In this document: positions 16,690-26,088 of the stretch, in pieces
Numbering within the stretch: the first letter of the stretch is position 1
Layout of the letters: every line of letters starts with the position of its first letter
From: Malaciobacter molluscorum LMG 25693
Lineage (GTDB): Bacteria > Campylobacterota > Campylobacteria > Campylobacterales > Arcobacteraceae
DNA length: 64,000 nucleotides
Assembly (NCBI RefSeq): GCF_003544935.1
Contig: NZ_CP032098.1
Span: 1,674,001-1,738,000 of the forward strand
Direction of reading: 5' to 3'
Notes under the pieces: model-generated
What the model saw: the letters and a program-made list of their open reading frames with translations, nothing else
Database searches by the model: none
What the model was told of the DNA's origin: nothing
Made by a program: the position numbers and the translations under genes

Positions 16690-17908
16690 AGAAAAAGTTA
16701 TACAAAGCCTAAGGGGGATGAAAGACATATCAAACGAAGAGAGTAAACTATTTACTTACTTCTGTGAGAATGCTGCAAAAATTGCAAAGAATTATGGTTT
16801 TGAATATATAGAAACACCTATTTTAGAAGAGACTTCACTATTTAAAAGAAGTGTGGGAGAGAGTTCAGATATTGTAAATAAAGAGATGTATCAATTTATA
16901 GACAAAGGTGAAAATGATGTTTGTTTAAGACCTGAAGGAACAGCTGGTGTTGTAAGAAGTTTTATTCAAAATAAATTAGATAGAGCTGGTGGTATAAAAA
17001 AATGGTACTACCATGGTCCAATGTTTAGATATGAAAGACCACAAAAAGGAAGATTAAGAGAGTTCCACCAGTTTGGGGTTGAAGTATTTGGAATAAGCTC
17101 TGTTTATGAAGATGCAAATATAATAATGATGTTAAAAGAAATATTAGATTTTTTTCAAATAGGACATAAACTTCAATTAAACTCTTTAGGTTGTAAAGAA
17201 TGTATGCCAATATATAGAGAAAATCTAGTAAAACATCTTACAAGTTTTAAAGAAGAACTTTGTGAAGATTGTAATAGAAGAATAAAAACTAATCCAATTA
17301 GGGTATTAGATTGTAAAAATGAGAAGTGTCAAAATCTATTAAAAGATGCTCCAAAAATTACATATAATTTATGTAATTCATGTAATGAGGATTTCAATAA
17401 ATTAAAAGAAATATTAGATTTTAATAATGTCGATTATGAAATAGATTCTAACCTTGTTAGAGGTTTAGATTATTATTCTAAAACTGCCTTTGAATTTGTA
17501 AGTGATGAAATTGGTTCTCAAAGTGCAATTGCAGGTGGAGGAAGATATGATAGATTAGTAGAATTTTTGGGAGGACGTGAGACTCCTGGTGTAGGATTTG
17601 CAATAGGAATTGAAAGATTATTAGAATTAGTAAAAATAAATGAAAAAAGCGAAGACATCTATTATGTTGGGGCATTAAGTGAAGATGCTTTAAACCAAGC
17701 TATAAAAGTGGCAAATTTAAAAAGAAAAACAAATAAAACATATATAGAATATACTCCAAGAGGTTTTGGTAAACATTTTAATCTTGCAGAAAAAAATGGT
17801 GCGAATATTGTGGTTTTAATTGGTGATGATGAATTAAAATCTAATATGTTGTATGTTAAAAACATTTCAACACAAGAAGAAAAAAAGATAAAAGTTGAGG
17901 AATTGTAA
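16682..17908 (+). CDS. hisS: Histidine-tRNA ligase
   Basis: This 408-residue class II synthetase has motif 2 (KKWYYHGPMFRYERPQKGR), the histidine-binding RGLDYYSKTAFEF and motif 3 (PGVGFAIGIERLLEL). A Cys pair cluster (CKECMPIY, CEDCNRR, CNSCNEDF) sits in the insertion domain and may bind zinc. The C-terminal anticodon-binding domain begins at about 325. The start ATG overlaps tmk by 8 bp. speA follows 2 bp after the stop. Confidence 0.97.
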   Translation: MSKEKVIQSLRGMKDISNEESKLFTYFCENAAKIAKNYGFEYIETPILEETSLFKRSVGESSDIVNKEMYQFIDKGENDVCLRPEGTAGVVRSFIQNKLDRAGGIKKWYYHGPMFRYERPQKGRLREFHQFGVEVFGISSVYEDANIIMMLKEILDFFQIGHKLQLNSLGCKECMPIYRENLVKHLTSFKEELCEDCNRRIKTNPIRVLDCKNEKCQNLLKDAPKITYNLCNSCNEDFNKLKEILDFNNVDYEIDSNLVRGLDYYSKTAFEFVSDEIGSQSAIAGGGRYDRLVEFLGGRETPGVGFAIGIERLLELVKINEKSEDIYYVGALSEDALNQAIKVANLKRKTNKTYIEYTPRGFGKHFNLAEKNGANIVVLIGDDELKSNMLYVKNISTQEEKKIKVEEL

Positions 17909-17910
17909 AG

Positions 17911-19704
17911 TTGAATAATTTTGGTATAGATTTATGGAGTAACAATAATTTTTTTATTGAAGATGGTTTATTAAAAATCAATCATAAAAACAAACCATCA
18001 CTAATCTCATTAGTTAAAGAGATTAGAAAACAAAACTATAAAGGTCCTTTGTTATTTAGATTTCCACATCTAATTGAAAAACAAATAACAAGACTTTATA
18101 ATACATATAATGCAGCAATTAAAGAAAATAATTATCATGGAAAATTTAATGCAGTTTTTCCTTTAAAAGTAAATCAATTCCCTACTTTTGTACATCCTTT
18201 AATCGAAGCTGGTGAAAAATTTAATTATGGATTAGAAGCAGGAAGTAAAGCTGAACTTATAATAGCAATGACTTATAACAAAAAAGCACCTATTACAGTG
18301 AATGGATTTAAAGATAAAGAGATGATTCATTTAGGTTTTATTGCTAAAAAAATGGGTCATAATATAACTTTAATTATTGAAGGTTTAAATGAGCTTGAAA
18401 CAATAGTTGAAGTATCAAAAGAGACAAATTTACCTTGTCCTAGTATTGGTCTTAGAGTAAGACTATTTAATGGTGGAAGTGGTGCATGGGCAAAATCAGG
18501 GGGAATTGATTCAAAATTTGGATTAAGTTCAACTGAAATATTAGAAGCATACGATGTTTTAGAAAAAAATAATCTCTTTGATTGCTTAACAATGATTCAT
18601 TTTCATATTGGTTCATCAATGAATAATATTAAACCTTTAAAAAATGCATTAAAAGAGTCTGGACATATTTATGCAGAACTTAAAAATCTTGGGGCAACAA
18701 ACTTAAACTCTATTAATATTGGTGGTGGTTTAGGAGTTGAATATTCTCAATATAAAAGAACAATAAACTACTCTTTGCAAGAATTTGCAAGTGATGTTGT
18801 ATTTACATTAAAAAACATTGCTAGGCAGAAAAATGTTGAAGAGCCTAATATTTTCACAGAATCAGGAAGATTTATTTCAGCTTCTAGTGCTGTATTAATT
18901 GCACCTGTATTAGAACTTTTTTCTGCAGAATATGAAGCTGAACACTTGAGATTAAAAGAAGTAAATCCTCCTTTAATTGTAGAATTAAATGAATTATATA
19001 AAGATATGAAAAAAAGAAATGCTTTAGAATATATGCATGATAGTATTGATCATCTAGAATCCTTATTAAAACTTTTTGATTTAGGGTATATTGATTTAAA
19101 AGATAGATCAAATGCAGAAATTTTAACAAATTTAATTATCAAAAAAGCTATTTCATTTTTAGAAGTAAATGCATATGAAGAGTTAAAAAGAATTGATAAT
19201 AAAATTCAAGAAAAATATCTTTTAAACTTTTCAATTTTTCAATCACTTCCAGATTTATGGGGAATAAATCAAGAGTTTCCAATTATGCCAATAACACATC
19301 TTGATAAAAATCCTACAAGAAGTGCTTCAATTTGGGATATTACTTGTGACAGTGATGGAGAAATAGAATTTAATCCTAATAAACCTTTATATTTGCATGA
19401 TGTTGATTTAGATAAAGAAGAGTATTTTATAGGTTTTTTCCAAGTAGGAGCTTATCAAGATGTATTAGGGATGAAACATAATCTATTCTCTCATCCAACA
19501 GAAGTAAATGTAACTTTTGATGAAAATGAAGTAAAACTTGAACAAATTATTGAGTCTCAAAAAATTATAGATATTCTTGATGATATTGATTATGATACAA
19601 ATGAGATAAAATCAATTTTAAATAGTCAATTAGATGATGATATATATGAGATATTAGAAAAATACTTAAATGATAATTCATACTTAAAAACAACTTGGAG
19701 TTAA
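17911..19704 (+). CDS. speA: Biosynthetic arginine decarboxylase
   Basis: This 597-residue PLP-dependent alanine-racemase-fold (type IV) decarboxylase is slightly shorter than E. coli SpeA (658). The PLP-lysine lies in NAVFPLKVNQFP. The barrel motif HFHIGSSMNNI and the glycine-rich GGGLGVEY phosphate-binding loop follow, with a C-terminal beta domain containing a conserved Cys/Asp (ITCDSDGEIEF). It converts arginine to agmatine for polyamine synthesis. The start is TTG at 17911, with GAGG 10 bp upstream. It is part of the ubiX-cysE run, with cysE translation-coupled. Confidence 0.95.
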   Translation: MNNFGIDLWSNNNFFIEDGLLKINHKNKPSLISLVKEIRKQNYKGPLLFRFPHLIEKQITRLYNTYNAAIKENNYHGKFNAVFPLKVNQFPTFVHPLIEAGEKFNYGLEAGSKAELIIAMTYNKKAPITVNGFKDKEMIHLGFIAKKMGHNITLIIEGLNELETIVEVSKETNLPCPSIGLRVRLFNGGSGAWAKSGGIDSKFGLSSTEILEAYDVLEKNNLFDCLTMIHFHIGSSMNNIKPLKNALKESGHIYAELKNLGATNLNSINIGGGLGVEYSQYKRTINYSLQEFASDVVFTLKNIARQKNVEEPNIFTESGRFISASSAVLIAPVLELFSAEYEAEHLRLKEVNPPLIVELNELYKDMKKRNALEYMHDSIDHLESLLKLFDLGYIDLKDRSNAEILTNLIIKKAISFLEVNAYEELKRIDNKIQEKYLLNFSIFQSLPDLWGINQEFPIMPITHLDKNPTRSASIWDITCDSDGEIEFNPNKPLYLHDVDLDKEEYFIGFFQVGAYQDVLGMKHNLFSHPTEVNVTFDENEVKLEQIIESQKIIDILDDIDYDTNEIKSILNSQLDDDIYEILEKYLNDNSYLKTTWS

Positions 19705-19706
19705 TG

Positions 19707-20444
19707 ATGATAGAAGAGAAGAAAGAGAAAATATCACTTTGGAAATTAATAAAAGAGGACTTTTCTGTTCCTAAACAAAATGATCCTGCTTTAAACTCTA
19801 CGGTAGAACTATTTTTTAACTATCCTGGAGTTTGGGCAATTATAAATTATAGAGTTGCAAATAGTTTACATAAAAAAGGATTTAAAAGACTTTCACGAGT
19901 CATAAGTGGTATATCATCTTGTCTTACAAAAACTGATATTCATCCAGGTTGTGAAATAGGTAGAAGAGTATTTATAGACCATGCAATTGGCGTAGTAATT
20001 GGAGAAACAACGATAATAGAAGATGATGTACTTATTTATCAAGGAGTAACATTAGGTGGTGTATCTTTAAATAAAGGGAAACGTCACCCTACTATAAAAT
20101 CAAATTGTGTTATTGGAAGTGGTGCAAAAGTTTTAGGAAATATAACAGTTGGTAAAAATTCTAGAATAGGAGCAAATTCTGTTGTAATTTGTGATGTACC
20201 TAAAAATTCTACAGCTGTGGGAGTACCTGCTAAAGTAATAAAAAGAGATGATAAAAAATGTAAACTATCTCATAATGATTTACCAGATATTAATAAAGAG
20301 ATGTTTGATTACTTATTAAAAAGAGTTGCCGTACTTGAAAATGCAGTTAAATCTTATGATGGAATTGATTTAACAAATGAAGATAAAGAATTAGAAGATA
20401 TATATCAAAGATTTATAAAAGCAATGAACTCAATAAAACAATGA
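19707..20444 (+). CDS. cysE: Serine O-acetyltransferase
   Basis: The chosen start is the second of two tandem ATGs (19704 and 19707), because GGAG at 19697-19700 is best spaced for 19707. The product is about 245 residues. The N-terminal region is helical. The left-handed beta-helix carries hexapeptide repeats (TDIHPGCEIGRRVFIDHAIG, TLGGVSLNKGKRHPTI, GAKVLGNITVG, RIGANSVVICDVP), with catalytic His/Asp residues in it. CysE makes O-acetylserine, the first step of cysteine synthesis, and is usually feedback-inhibited by cysteine at the C-terminus. It overlaps the speA stop by the TAATG arrangement. Confidence 0.94.
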   Translation: MIEEKKEKISLWKLIKEDFSVPKQNDPALNSTVELFFNYPGVWAIINYRVANSLHKKGFKRLSRVISGISSCLTKTDIHPGCEIGRRVFIDHAIGVVIGETTIIEDDVLIYQGVTLGGVSLNKGKRHPTIKSNCVIGSGAKVLGNITVGKNSRIGANSVVICDVPKNSTAVGVPAKVIKRDDKKCKLSHNDLPDINKEMFDYLLKRVAVLENAVKSYDGIDLTNEDKELEDIYQRFIKAMNSIKQ

Positions 20445-21175
20445 TTGAATTAGCCCTTTTAGGAGTTTTTACTGGATTTATAGCCGGTTTTTTTGGAGTG
20501 GGAGGAGGAATGCTTCTCGTTCCTTTACTTATAGTATTAGGCTATCAAATGAAAGAAGCTATTGCAATTTCTATTATGCAAATGGTATTTAGTTCTGTTT
20601 TTGGTAGCTTTTTAAATATAAAAAAAAGTATTGAAGTATTAAGAGATGGTGTTTTTCTTGGAATTGGAGGAATTTTTGGAGGTTCTTTTAGTGGTATAAT
20701 AATTTCAAATTTTTCAAATACATCATTACAATACTTTTTTATTTTTATAATAATCTTATCAATTTTAAGAATATTTTTTTCACCTGTAGAACCGATAAAA
20801 GAAGTAAAAAAACAAAATAAATTTTTATTAATATTAATAGGATTCGTAATTGGACTTTTTGCCATGAGTATAGGTATTGGAGGTTCTGTCATGCTAACTC
20901 CAATTTTAGTTGGATTTATGCATTATAGTATAAAAAAAGCTACTTCATTAGGTTTATTTTTTGTAGTTTTTTCTTCAATTTCTGGTTTTATATCATTAAC
21001 TCTTCATGGAAAAATGCTCTTAACACAAGGATTAATAGTTGGTATTTGTTCTTTAATAGGTGTCTATTTTGGAATAAAAATGAAAAATATGATACAAGCA
21101 ACATCATATAAAAAATACATTCTCTTATTAAATACTTCAGTATTAATACTAATGGCTTCAAAAACATTATTTTAA
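20441..21175 (+). CDS. TauE/SafE-type sulfite exporter family permease
   Basis: This 244-residue membrane protein has two similar halves of about four helices each. Each begins with a glycine-rich motif, GFFGVGGGMLLVPLL (about 15-29) and SIGIGGSVMLTPILVGF (about 143-159), the mark of the TauE/SafE family. Members move sulfur-containing or organic anions across the inner membrane. The ATG overlaps the cysE stop by 4 bp, so it may serve the sulfur/cysteine pathway. That link is inference, because family substrates vary. Confidence 0.9.
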   Translation: MIELALLGVFTGFIAGFFGVGGGMLLVPLLIVLGYQMKEAIAISIMQMVFSSVFGSFLNIKKSIEVLRDGVFLGIGGIFGGSFSGIIISNFSNTSLQYFFIFIIILSILRIFFSPVEPIKEVKKQNKFLLILIGFVIGLFAMSIGIGGSVMLTPILVGFMHYSIKKATSLGLFFVVFSSISGFISLTLHGKMLLTQGLIVGICSLIGVYFGIKMKNMIQATSYKKYILLLNTSVLILMASKTLF

Positions 21176-21289
21176 TTATAAATTTATGTAAAAGTTAAAT
21201 TCTTTAACTTACAAATTTTATATATGTAGTTTCATTTTACTTTGGTATAATAAGGGTTTTCAAAATTTAAGAAATATAGGTCAATAATA

Positions 21290-24112
21290 ATGAAAGATAC
21301 AATTAAAATATATAATGCAAAAGAGAATAATTTAAAAAATATAAATCTAGAAATTCCAAAAAATAAATTAATAGTTTTTACAGGACTTTCAGGTTCGGGT
21401 AAATCAACTTTAGCCTTTGATACACTTTATGCAGAAGGTCAAAGAAGATATATAGAATCCTTAAGTGCTTATGCAAGACAATTTTTAGATAAAGTAGGAA
21501 AGCCAGATGTTGAAAGAATAGAAGGTTTAACTCCAGCTATTGCAATTGACCAAAAAACAACTTCAAAAAATCCTCGTTCAACAGTTGGGACAATTACAGA
21601 AGTTTATGATTATTTTAGACTTTTATATGCAAGAGTTGGAAAACAACATTGTTATAAATGTGGAAAACCAATCTCACAAATGAGTTCTTCAGATGTAATT
21701 GAACAAGTTTTATCTCTTCCAAATGAAGCAAAAATAATTATATTAGCTCCACTAATTAATAGAAAAAAAGGAACTTTTGCTGATTTATTAGAAAGTTTAA
21801 GATCAAAAGGTTATGTAAGAGCGATTATTGATGGTGTTATGGTAAGACTTGATGAAGAAGTTGAACTTGAAAAAAATAAAATGCACACTATTAAAGTTGT
21901 AATTGATAGAGTTGTAGTACGTGAAGAAAATAGAGATAGAATTGCACAAGATGTAGAAAAAGGTTTAAAAGAGAGTTTTGGAGAATTAGAAGTTGAAATA
22001 ATCAATTTTAAAGAATTAGAGTGTGAAAAACATGTTCATTATTCTGAACATATGGCTTGTTTTGATTGTAAAATATCATTTGAACCACTTGAACCTTTAA
22101 GTTTTTCATTTAATTCACCAAAAGGAGCTTGTCCTTCTTGTGATGGACTTGGAATCAGATATGCTCTTGATATGAAAAAAATTATAAATGAAGATTTAAG
22201 TTTAAAAGATGGAGCAATCAAAATAATTTATGGTTTTAATAAAGGTTATTATTTCAAAATGTTAACAGCATTTTGTGAAGCTGCAAATATAGACATGAAT
22301 AAAACTTTTAGTGAATTAGAAGATCATGAAAGAAAAGCTATTTTACATGGTGGAGTTGAAGAAGCTGAATTTACATGGAAAAGACACAAATTAAGAAGAA
22401 AATGGGAAGGTATTGTAACAATAGCTTACAATATGGTAAAAGATGAAAAAGATATGGCAGAATACATGACAGAAAAAATATGTGATTCATGTAATGGAAA
22501 TAGATTAAAGCCCTCTTCTCAAAGCGTATTTGTAGCTAAAAAAACTATTTCAGATATTATAAATTTACCAATTGAAGATGCACATAAGTTCTTTCAAGAC
22601 AATAAAAACTTTGATTATTTAAATGAACAAAATAAAATGATTGCTGCACCAATTTTAAAAGAAATAAGAGAAAGAATCTTTTTTTTAGATGATGTTGGAT
22701 TAGGTTATATTACATTAGGAAGAGATGCAAGAACAATCTCAGGTGGTGAAGCTCAAAGAATTAGAGTAGCAAGTCAAATTGGTTCAGGTTTGACAGGAGT
22801 TATGTATGTACTTGATGAACCTTCTATTGGTCTGCATGAAAGAGATACTGCAAAATTAATTAAAACACTTAAAGCTCTACAAGAAAAAGGAAATACTGTT
22901 ATTGTTGTTGAACATGATAAAGAGACAATAAAAGAAGCAGACTTTATTGTAGATATTGGACCAAAGGCAGGAAAATATGGAGGAGAAATTGTATTTGCTG
23001 GAACAATGAAACAAATGCTAAAAGCAAATACCTTAACAGCACAATATGTTTCTGGTAAAAAACAAATATCTTATATTTACAATAGAACACAAGAAGATTT
23101 TATTGAAATAAAAAATGTAAATATAAATAATATAAAAAATTTAGATGTTAAAATACCACTTAAAAATTTAGTTGCTATTACAGGTGTTAGTGGTAGTGGT
23201 AAATCTTCACTTATTTTGCAAACTTTACTACCTGTAGCAAAAGAGTTATTAAATCATGCAAAAAGAGTTAAAAAAGTTGATGGTGTAGAAATCAATGGAT
23301 TGGAAAATCTAGATAAAGTAATATATCTTGATCAAAGTCCAATTGGAAGAACTCCAAGAAGTAATCCTGCAACATATACAGGATTAATGGATGAAATTAG
23401 AGTTCTTTTTACAAAAACAAAAGAAGCAAGCCTTAGAGGATATAAAGTAGGAAGATTCTCATTTAATGTAAAAGGTGGAAGATGTGAAAAATGTCAAGGA
23501 GAAGGTGAAATAAAAATCGAGATGCACTTCTTACCAGATATAATGGTAAAATGTGATGAGTGTAATGGACAAAGATATAATAAACAAACACTTGAAATTC
23601 TTTATAAAAGTAAAAATATTGCAGATGTTTTAAATATGAGTGTTGATGAAGCACTAGAATTTTTTGCAAAAGTTCCAAAAATTTATGCAAAACTAAAAAC
23701 ATTAAGTGATGTAGGTCTTGGATATATAACATTAGGTCAAAATGCAGTAACTCTTAGTGGAGGAGAAGCTCAAAGAATTAAACTATCAAAAGAGTTAAGT
23801 AAAAAAGATACAGGAAATACTCTTTATGTACTTGATGAACCTACAACTGGACTACATTTTGCTGATGTGGATAGACTAACAAAAGTTTTACACCATTTAG
23901 TTGAAGTTGGAAATTCGGTACTTGTAATTGAACATAATCTTGATATTATAAAAAACTCTGATTGGATTATAGATATAGGTTTAGAAGGTGGAAGTAAAGG
24001 TGGTAAAATAGTAGCAGAAGGAACACCACAAGAACTTGCAGATACACATAAAAAAACAAAATCTTACACAGGTTTTTATCTAGAAAAAGAACTTAACGAA
24101 CATAATAAATAG
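21290..24112 (+). CDS. uvrA: Excinuclease ABC subunit A
   Basis: This 940-residue ABC-type DNA-damage sensor has two ATPase modules. Walker A motifs are FTGLSGSGKSTL (about 31-42) and ITGVSGSGKSS in the second half; ABC signatures are TISGGEAQRI and TLSGGEAQRI. Zinc sites are CYKCGKP, CFDCKISF with CPSCDGLG, and CEKCQGEG with CDECNGQR. UvrA locates bulky lesions with UvrB in nucleotide excision repair. The upstream 114-bp gap is its likely promoter; ATG at 21290 has AGGTC before it. A 24-base palindrome starts at its stop codon. Confidence 0.98.
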   Translation: MKDTIKIYNAKENNLKNINLEIPKNKLIVFTGLSGSGKSTLAFDTLYAEGQRRYIESLSAYARQFLDKVGKPDVERIEGLTPAIAIDQKTTSKNPRSTVGTITEVYDYFRLLYARVGKQHCYKCGKPISQMSSSDVIEQVLSLPNEAKIIILAPLINRKKGTFADLLESLRSKGYVRAIIDGVMVRLDEEVELEKNKMHTIKVVIDRVVVREENRDRIAQDVEKGLKESFGELEVEIINFKELECEKHVHYSEHMACFDCKISFEPLEPLSFSFNSPKGACPSCDGLGIRYALDMKKIINEDLSLKDGAIKIIYGFNKGYYFKMLTAFCEAANIDMNKTFSELEDHERKAILHGGVEEAEFTWKRHKLRRKWEGIVTIAYNMVKDEKDMAEYMTEKICDSCNGNRLKPSSQSVFVAKKTISDIINLPIEDAHKFFQDNKNFDYLNEQNKMIAAPILKEIRERIFFLDDVGLGYITLGRDARTISGGEAQRIRVASQIGSGLTGVMYVLDEPSIGLHERDTAKLIKTLKALQEKGNTVIVVEHDKETIKEADFIVDIGPKAGKYGGEIVFAGTMKQMLKANTLTAQYVSGKKQISYIYNRTQEDFIEIKNVNINNIKNLDVKIPLKNLVAITGVSGSGKSSLILQTLLPVAKELLNHAKRVKKVDGVEINGLENLDKVIYLDQSPIGRTPRSNPATYTGLMDEIRVLFTKTKEASLRGYKVGRFSFNVKGGRCEKCQGEGEIKIEMHFLPDIMVKCDECNGQRYNKQTLEILYKSKNIADVLNMSVDEALEFFAKVPKIYAKLKTLSDVGLGYITLGQNAVTLSGGEAQRIKLSKELSKKDTGNTLYVLDEPTTGLHFADVDRLTKVLHHLVEVGNSVLVIEHNLDIIKNSDWIIDIGLEGGSKGGKIVAEGTPQELADTHKKTKSYTGFYLEKELNEHNK

Positions 24113-24133
24113 CAAAGAGTTAACTCTTTGCTA
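24110..24133. terminator. Perfect 24-bp palindrome at the end of uvrA
   Basis: TAGCAAAGAGTT and AACTCTTTGCTA form an uninterrupted palindrome starting with the uvrA TAG. It can form a hairpin in RNA, but the following bases are AT-rich without a long T-run, so it may be a weak terminator or mRNA-stabilising hairpin. Confidence 0.55.
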
Positions 24134-24247
24134 AACTTAAATATAAATTAATTTTTATTCTAATTTTTTATTTTTTATACTTTATAAGTTTATACTAAAA
24201 ACATTCTTTATATAATAACAGCATATTTGAAAAAAGGAAAATTTAAT

Positions 24248-25477
24248 ATGCCACAAAAAACAAAGGGCATCCTATTAAATATAGGTGTTCAGATTATTAT
24301 TGCAATGATAATAGGTATCATTGTAGGATTATTGATGAAAGAACAAGCATCAATGTTCGAACCACTAGGAACAATATTTATTCATTTAATTAAAATGCTT
24401 GTAGTTCCATTAATTGCGATTTCTATTATAAGTGGAGCAGCAAGTCTTGGTGGAACAAGTTCAGCAGGTAAAATAGGTATTTCTACTTTTGCATTTTTTT
24501 TAATAACTTCAGCTTTTGCTGTTTTATTAGCTCTTGGAATGGGAGAATATTTCAAACCAGGTAGTGGAATAGATTTAACAACTGTAAAACATATGTTTTC
24601 AAATGAATATGCAGATAAGGGTGAAATACCAGGTTTCTTTGAAACAATCATAGGAATTATTCCAACAAATGTATTTCAATCACTAACAAGTGCTAATATT
24701 CTGCAAATTTTATTTTTCTGTTTATTTCTTGGTATTGCTATTTCAAAATTAGAAAAAGAAAAATCTGCTCCATTAATAAATGGATTAAATGCTTTAGTTG
24801 AAGCTTTTATTTGGATGATTAATATAGTTATGAAATTTGCTCCTATTGGGGTATTTGGACTTATGGCAGATGCAATTGGTCAATTTGGTTTTGATATATT
24901 AAAAGTAATAACAAATTTAGTTGTTGTTTATATGATTGCTATTTTAATTTTTGGATTCTTATTTTTCCCAGCTTTAGTAAAACTATTTTCTTCATTAAGT
25001 CCAAAAAAGTTTATTTTAGCTATGAAAAAACCACAAACTGTAGCTTTATCAACGGCTTCATCAATGGGAACGCTACCAGTAACAATGGAAGTGTGTGAAG
25101 ATGAATTAAAAGTATCAAAAAGTACTTCATCTTTTGTTTTACCTTTAGGTGCCACTATAAATATGAGTGGTAATGCAATTTATTATGGACTTGCAGCTAT
25201 ATTTTTTGCCCAAGTATTTCACATAAATTTAGGATTTGCTGAATATGGAGCTATTATATTAACAGCAACAATTGGAGCTATTGGACAAGCAGGTGTTCCT
25301 GGTCCCTCATTCCTTGTTGTTGCTGTATTAATAGCTGCAAATATTCCTATTGAAGGATTACCTTTATTATTCGCTGTAGATAGAATATTTGATATGACTA
25401 GAACAGCTTTAAATATCACTGGTGATGCAGCATGTGCTGTAATCATTGATGATAATTTCAATAAAGAAAAAATCTAA
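24248..25477 (+). CDS. Dicarboxylate/amino acid:cation symporter (DAACS family)
   Basis: With the start at ATG 24248 (AAAGGA 9 bp upstream) the product is 409 residues. The TTG 21 bp earlier would lie before that ribosome binding site and is rejected. The protein shows the family re-entrant loop STASSMGTLPVTMEVCED, the NMSGNAIYYGLA motif in TM7 and TIGAIGQAGVPGPS in the second hairpin. It probably imports C4-dicarboxylates, glutamate or aspartate with Na+ or H+. It is a single-gene unit with its own promoter region. Another DAACS member, sstT, lies at 37048. Confidence 0.94.
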   Translation: MPQKTKGILLNIGVQIIIAMIIGIIVGLLMKEQASMFEPLGTIFIHLIKMLVVPLIAISIISGAASLGGTSSAGKIGISTFAFFLITSAFAVLLALGMGEYFKPGSGIDLTTVKHMFSNEYADKGEIPGFFETIIGIIPTNVFQSLTSANILQILFFCLFLGIAISKLEKEKSAPLINGLNALVEAFIWMINIVMKFAPIGVFGLMADAIGQFGFDILKVITNLVVVYMIAILIFGFLFFPALVKLFSSLSPKKFILAMKKPQTVALSTASSMGTLPVTMEVCEDELKVSKSTSSFVLPLGATINMSGNAIYYGLAAIFFAQVFHINLGFAEYGAIILTATIGAIGQAGVPGPSFLVVAVLIAANIPIEGLPLLFAVDRIFDMTRTALNITGDAACAVIIDDNFNKEKI

Positions 25478-25496
25478 TATATCAAAATAAAAAATT

Positions 25497-25550
25497 AAGC
25501 TTTTAACTTAAATTATGTCTCACTTTGAGATAATTTAAGTAAAAAAGCTT
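25497..25550. terminator. Bidirectional hairpin between convergent genes
   Basis: ACTTAAATTA (25506-25515) pairs with TAATTTAAGT (25531-25540), with TCTCA/TGAGA continuing inside and AAGCTTTT/AAAAGCTT flanking outside. The stem overlaps the stop of the minus-strand gene and follows the symporter stop. Confidence 0.7.
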
Positions 25551-25872
25551 TTAGTTTCATCATTTCATCAGTTGGATACTGATTTTCAGATTCACCTCTT
25601 ATTGCTTTAACATAAAAATCTCTAGAGTTACTATTGTAACCAAAATTTAAATTTGTTAAAGTAAATTCAATTATATTTGATGTATCAACATCTTCTTTTT
25701 TAGTTTTAACCTCTTTTGATTCACTTATTTTAGAGAACTCTTCTTTTGAAATCTCTTTTGAGTTTTTTCCCTCGATTACTTGAGAAGTAGCACTCGAAGG
25801 TTGAACTGTTTGAGCTTTATAAATCTGTTCACTAGAATAAGCTTCAAGTTTAGGCATTACACCATATTCCAT
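25513..25872 (-). CDS. Conserved-looking small protein of unknown function
   Basis: I do not recognise this 119-residue cytoplasmic protein by name. It has a low-complexity, Lys/Glu/Ser-rich middle (about 35-65). A C-terminal segment of about 45 residues with NNDFGYNSNSRDFYVKAIRG-like composition and YPTDEMMKLKAFLL looks structured. There is no signal peptide or membrane segment. It has an excellent ribosome binding site (AAAGGAGG 6 bp before ATG), so it is likely to be expressed. It is a lone gene, divergent from the CNNM gene. The C-terminal half resembles small flagellar/regulator accessory proteins only in general composition, so no function is offered. Confidence 0.7.
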   Translation of the reverse strand: MEYGVMPKLEAYSSEQIYKAQTVQPSSATSQVIEGKNSKEISKEEFSKISESKEVKTKKEDVDTSNIIEFTLTNLNFGYNSNSRDFYVKAIRGESENQYPTDEMMKLKAFLLKLSQSET

Positions 25873-26018
25873 AACAACCTCCTTTTCAAGAGTATTTTAA
25901 TTCCTATATCTAATTATATAGAAATTTTATAATTAATGTCAAATAATTATTGTTTAAAGTTTATTTATGCTAATATACGTTGTATTTTTTTTCAAAATAT
26001 CAACTTTATTATAATTAA

Positions 26019-26088
26019 GGAGTCCTTATTGGAAGATCATTCCCAGAGGTGCAATATGATTACAGGTGATAAAAAATGGAAATGTTAA
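26019..26088 (+). other. Possible leader peptide/structured leader upstream of the CNNM gene
   Basis: AAGGAG (26017-26022) is followed at 6 bp by a TTG (26029). It opens a 19-codon frame (MEDHSQRCNMITGDKKWKC) ending at TAA 26086-26088, which overlaps the start of the next gene (ATG 26076). The segment is visibly less AT-rich than its surroundings. AAGGAGTCCTT itself can fold into a small hairpin that would hide the first ribosome binding site. This could be a translated leader controlling the downstream gene, or a structured RNA. Only sequence pattern supports it. Confidence 0.4.

Noticed and set aside
23463-23732. Minus-strand frame of 89 codons inside uvrA
   Set aside because: Antisense to the zinc-finger and ABC region of a well-supported gene; rich in His/Leu as expected from the reverse of Lys/Glu-rich coding sequence.
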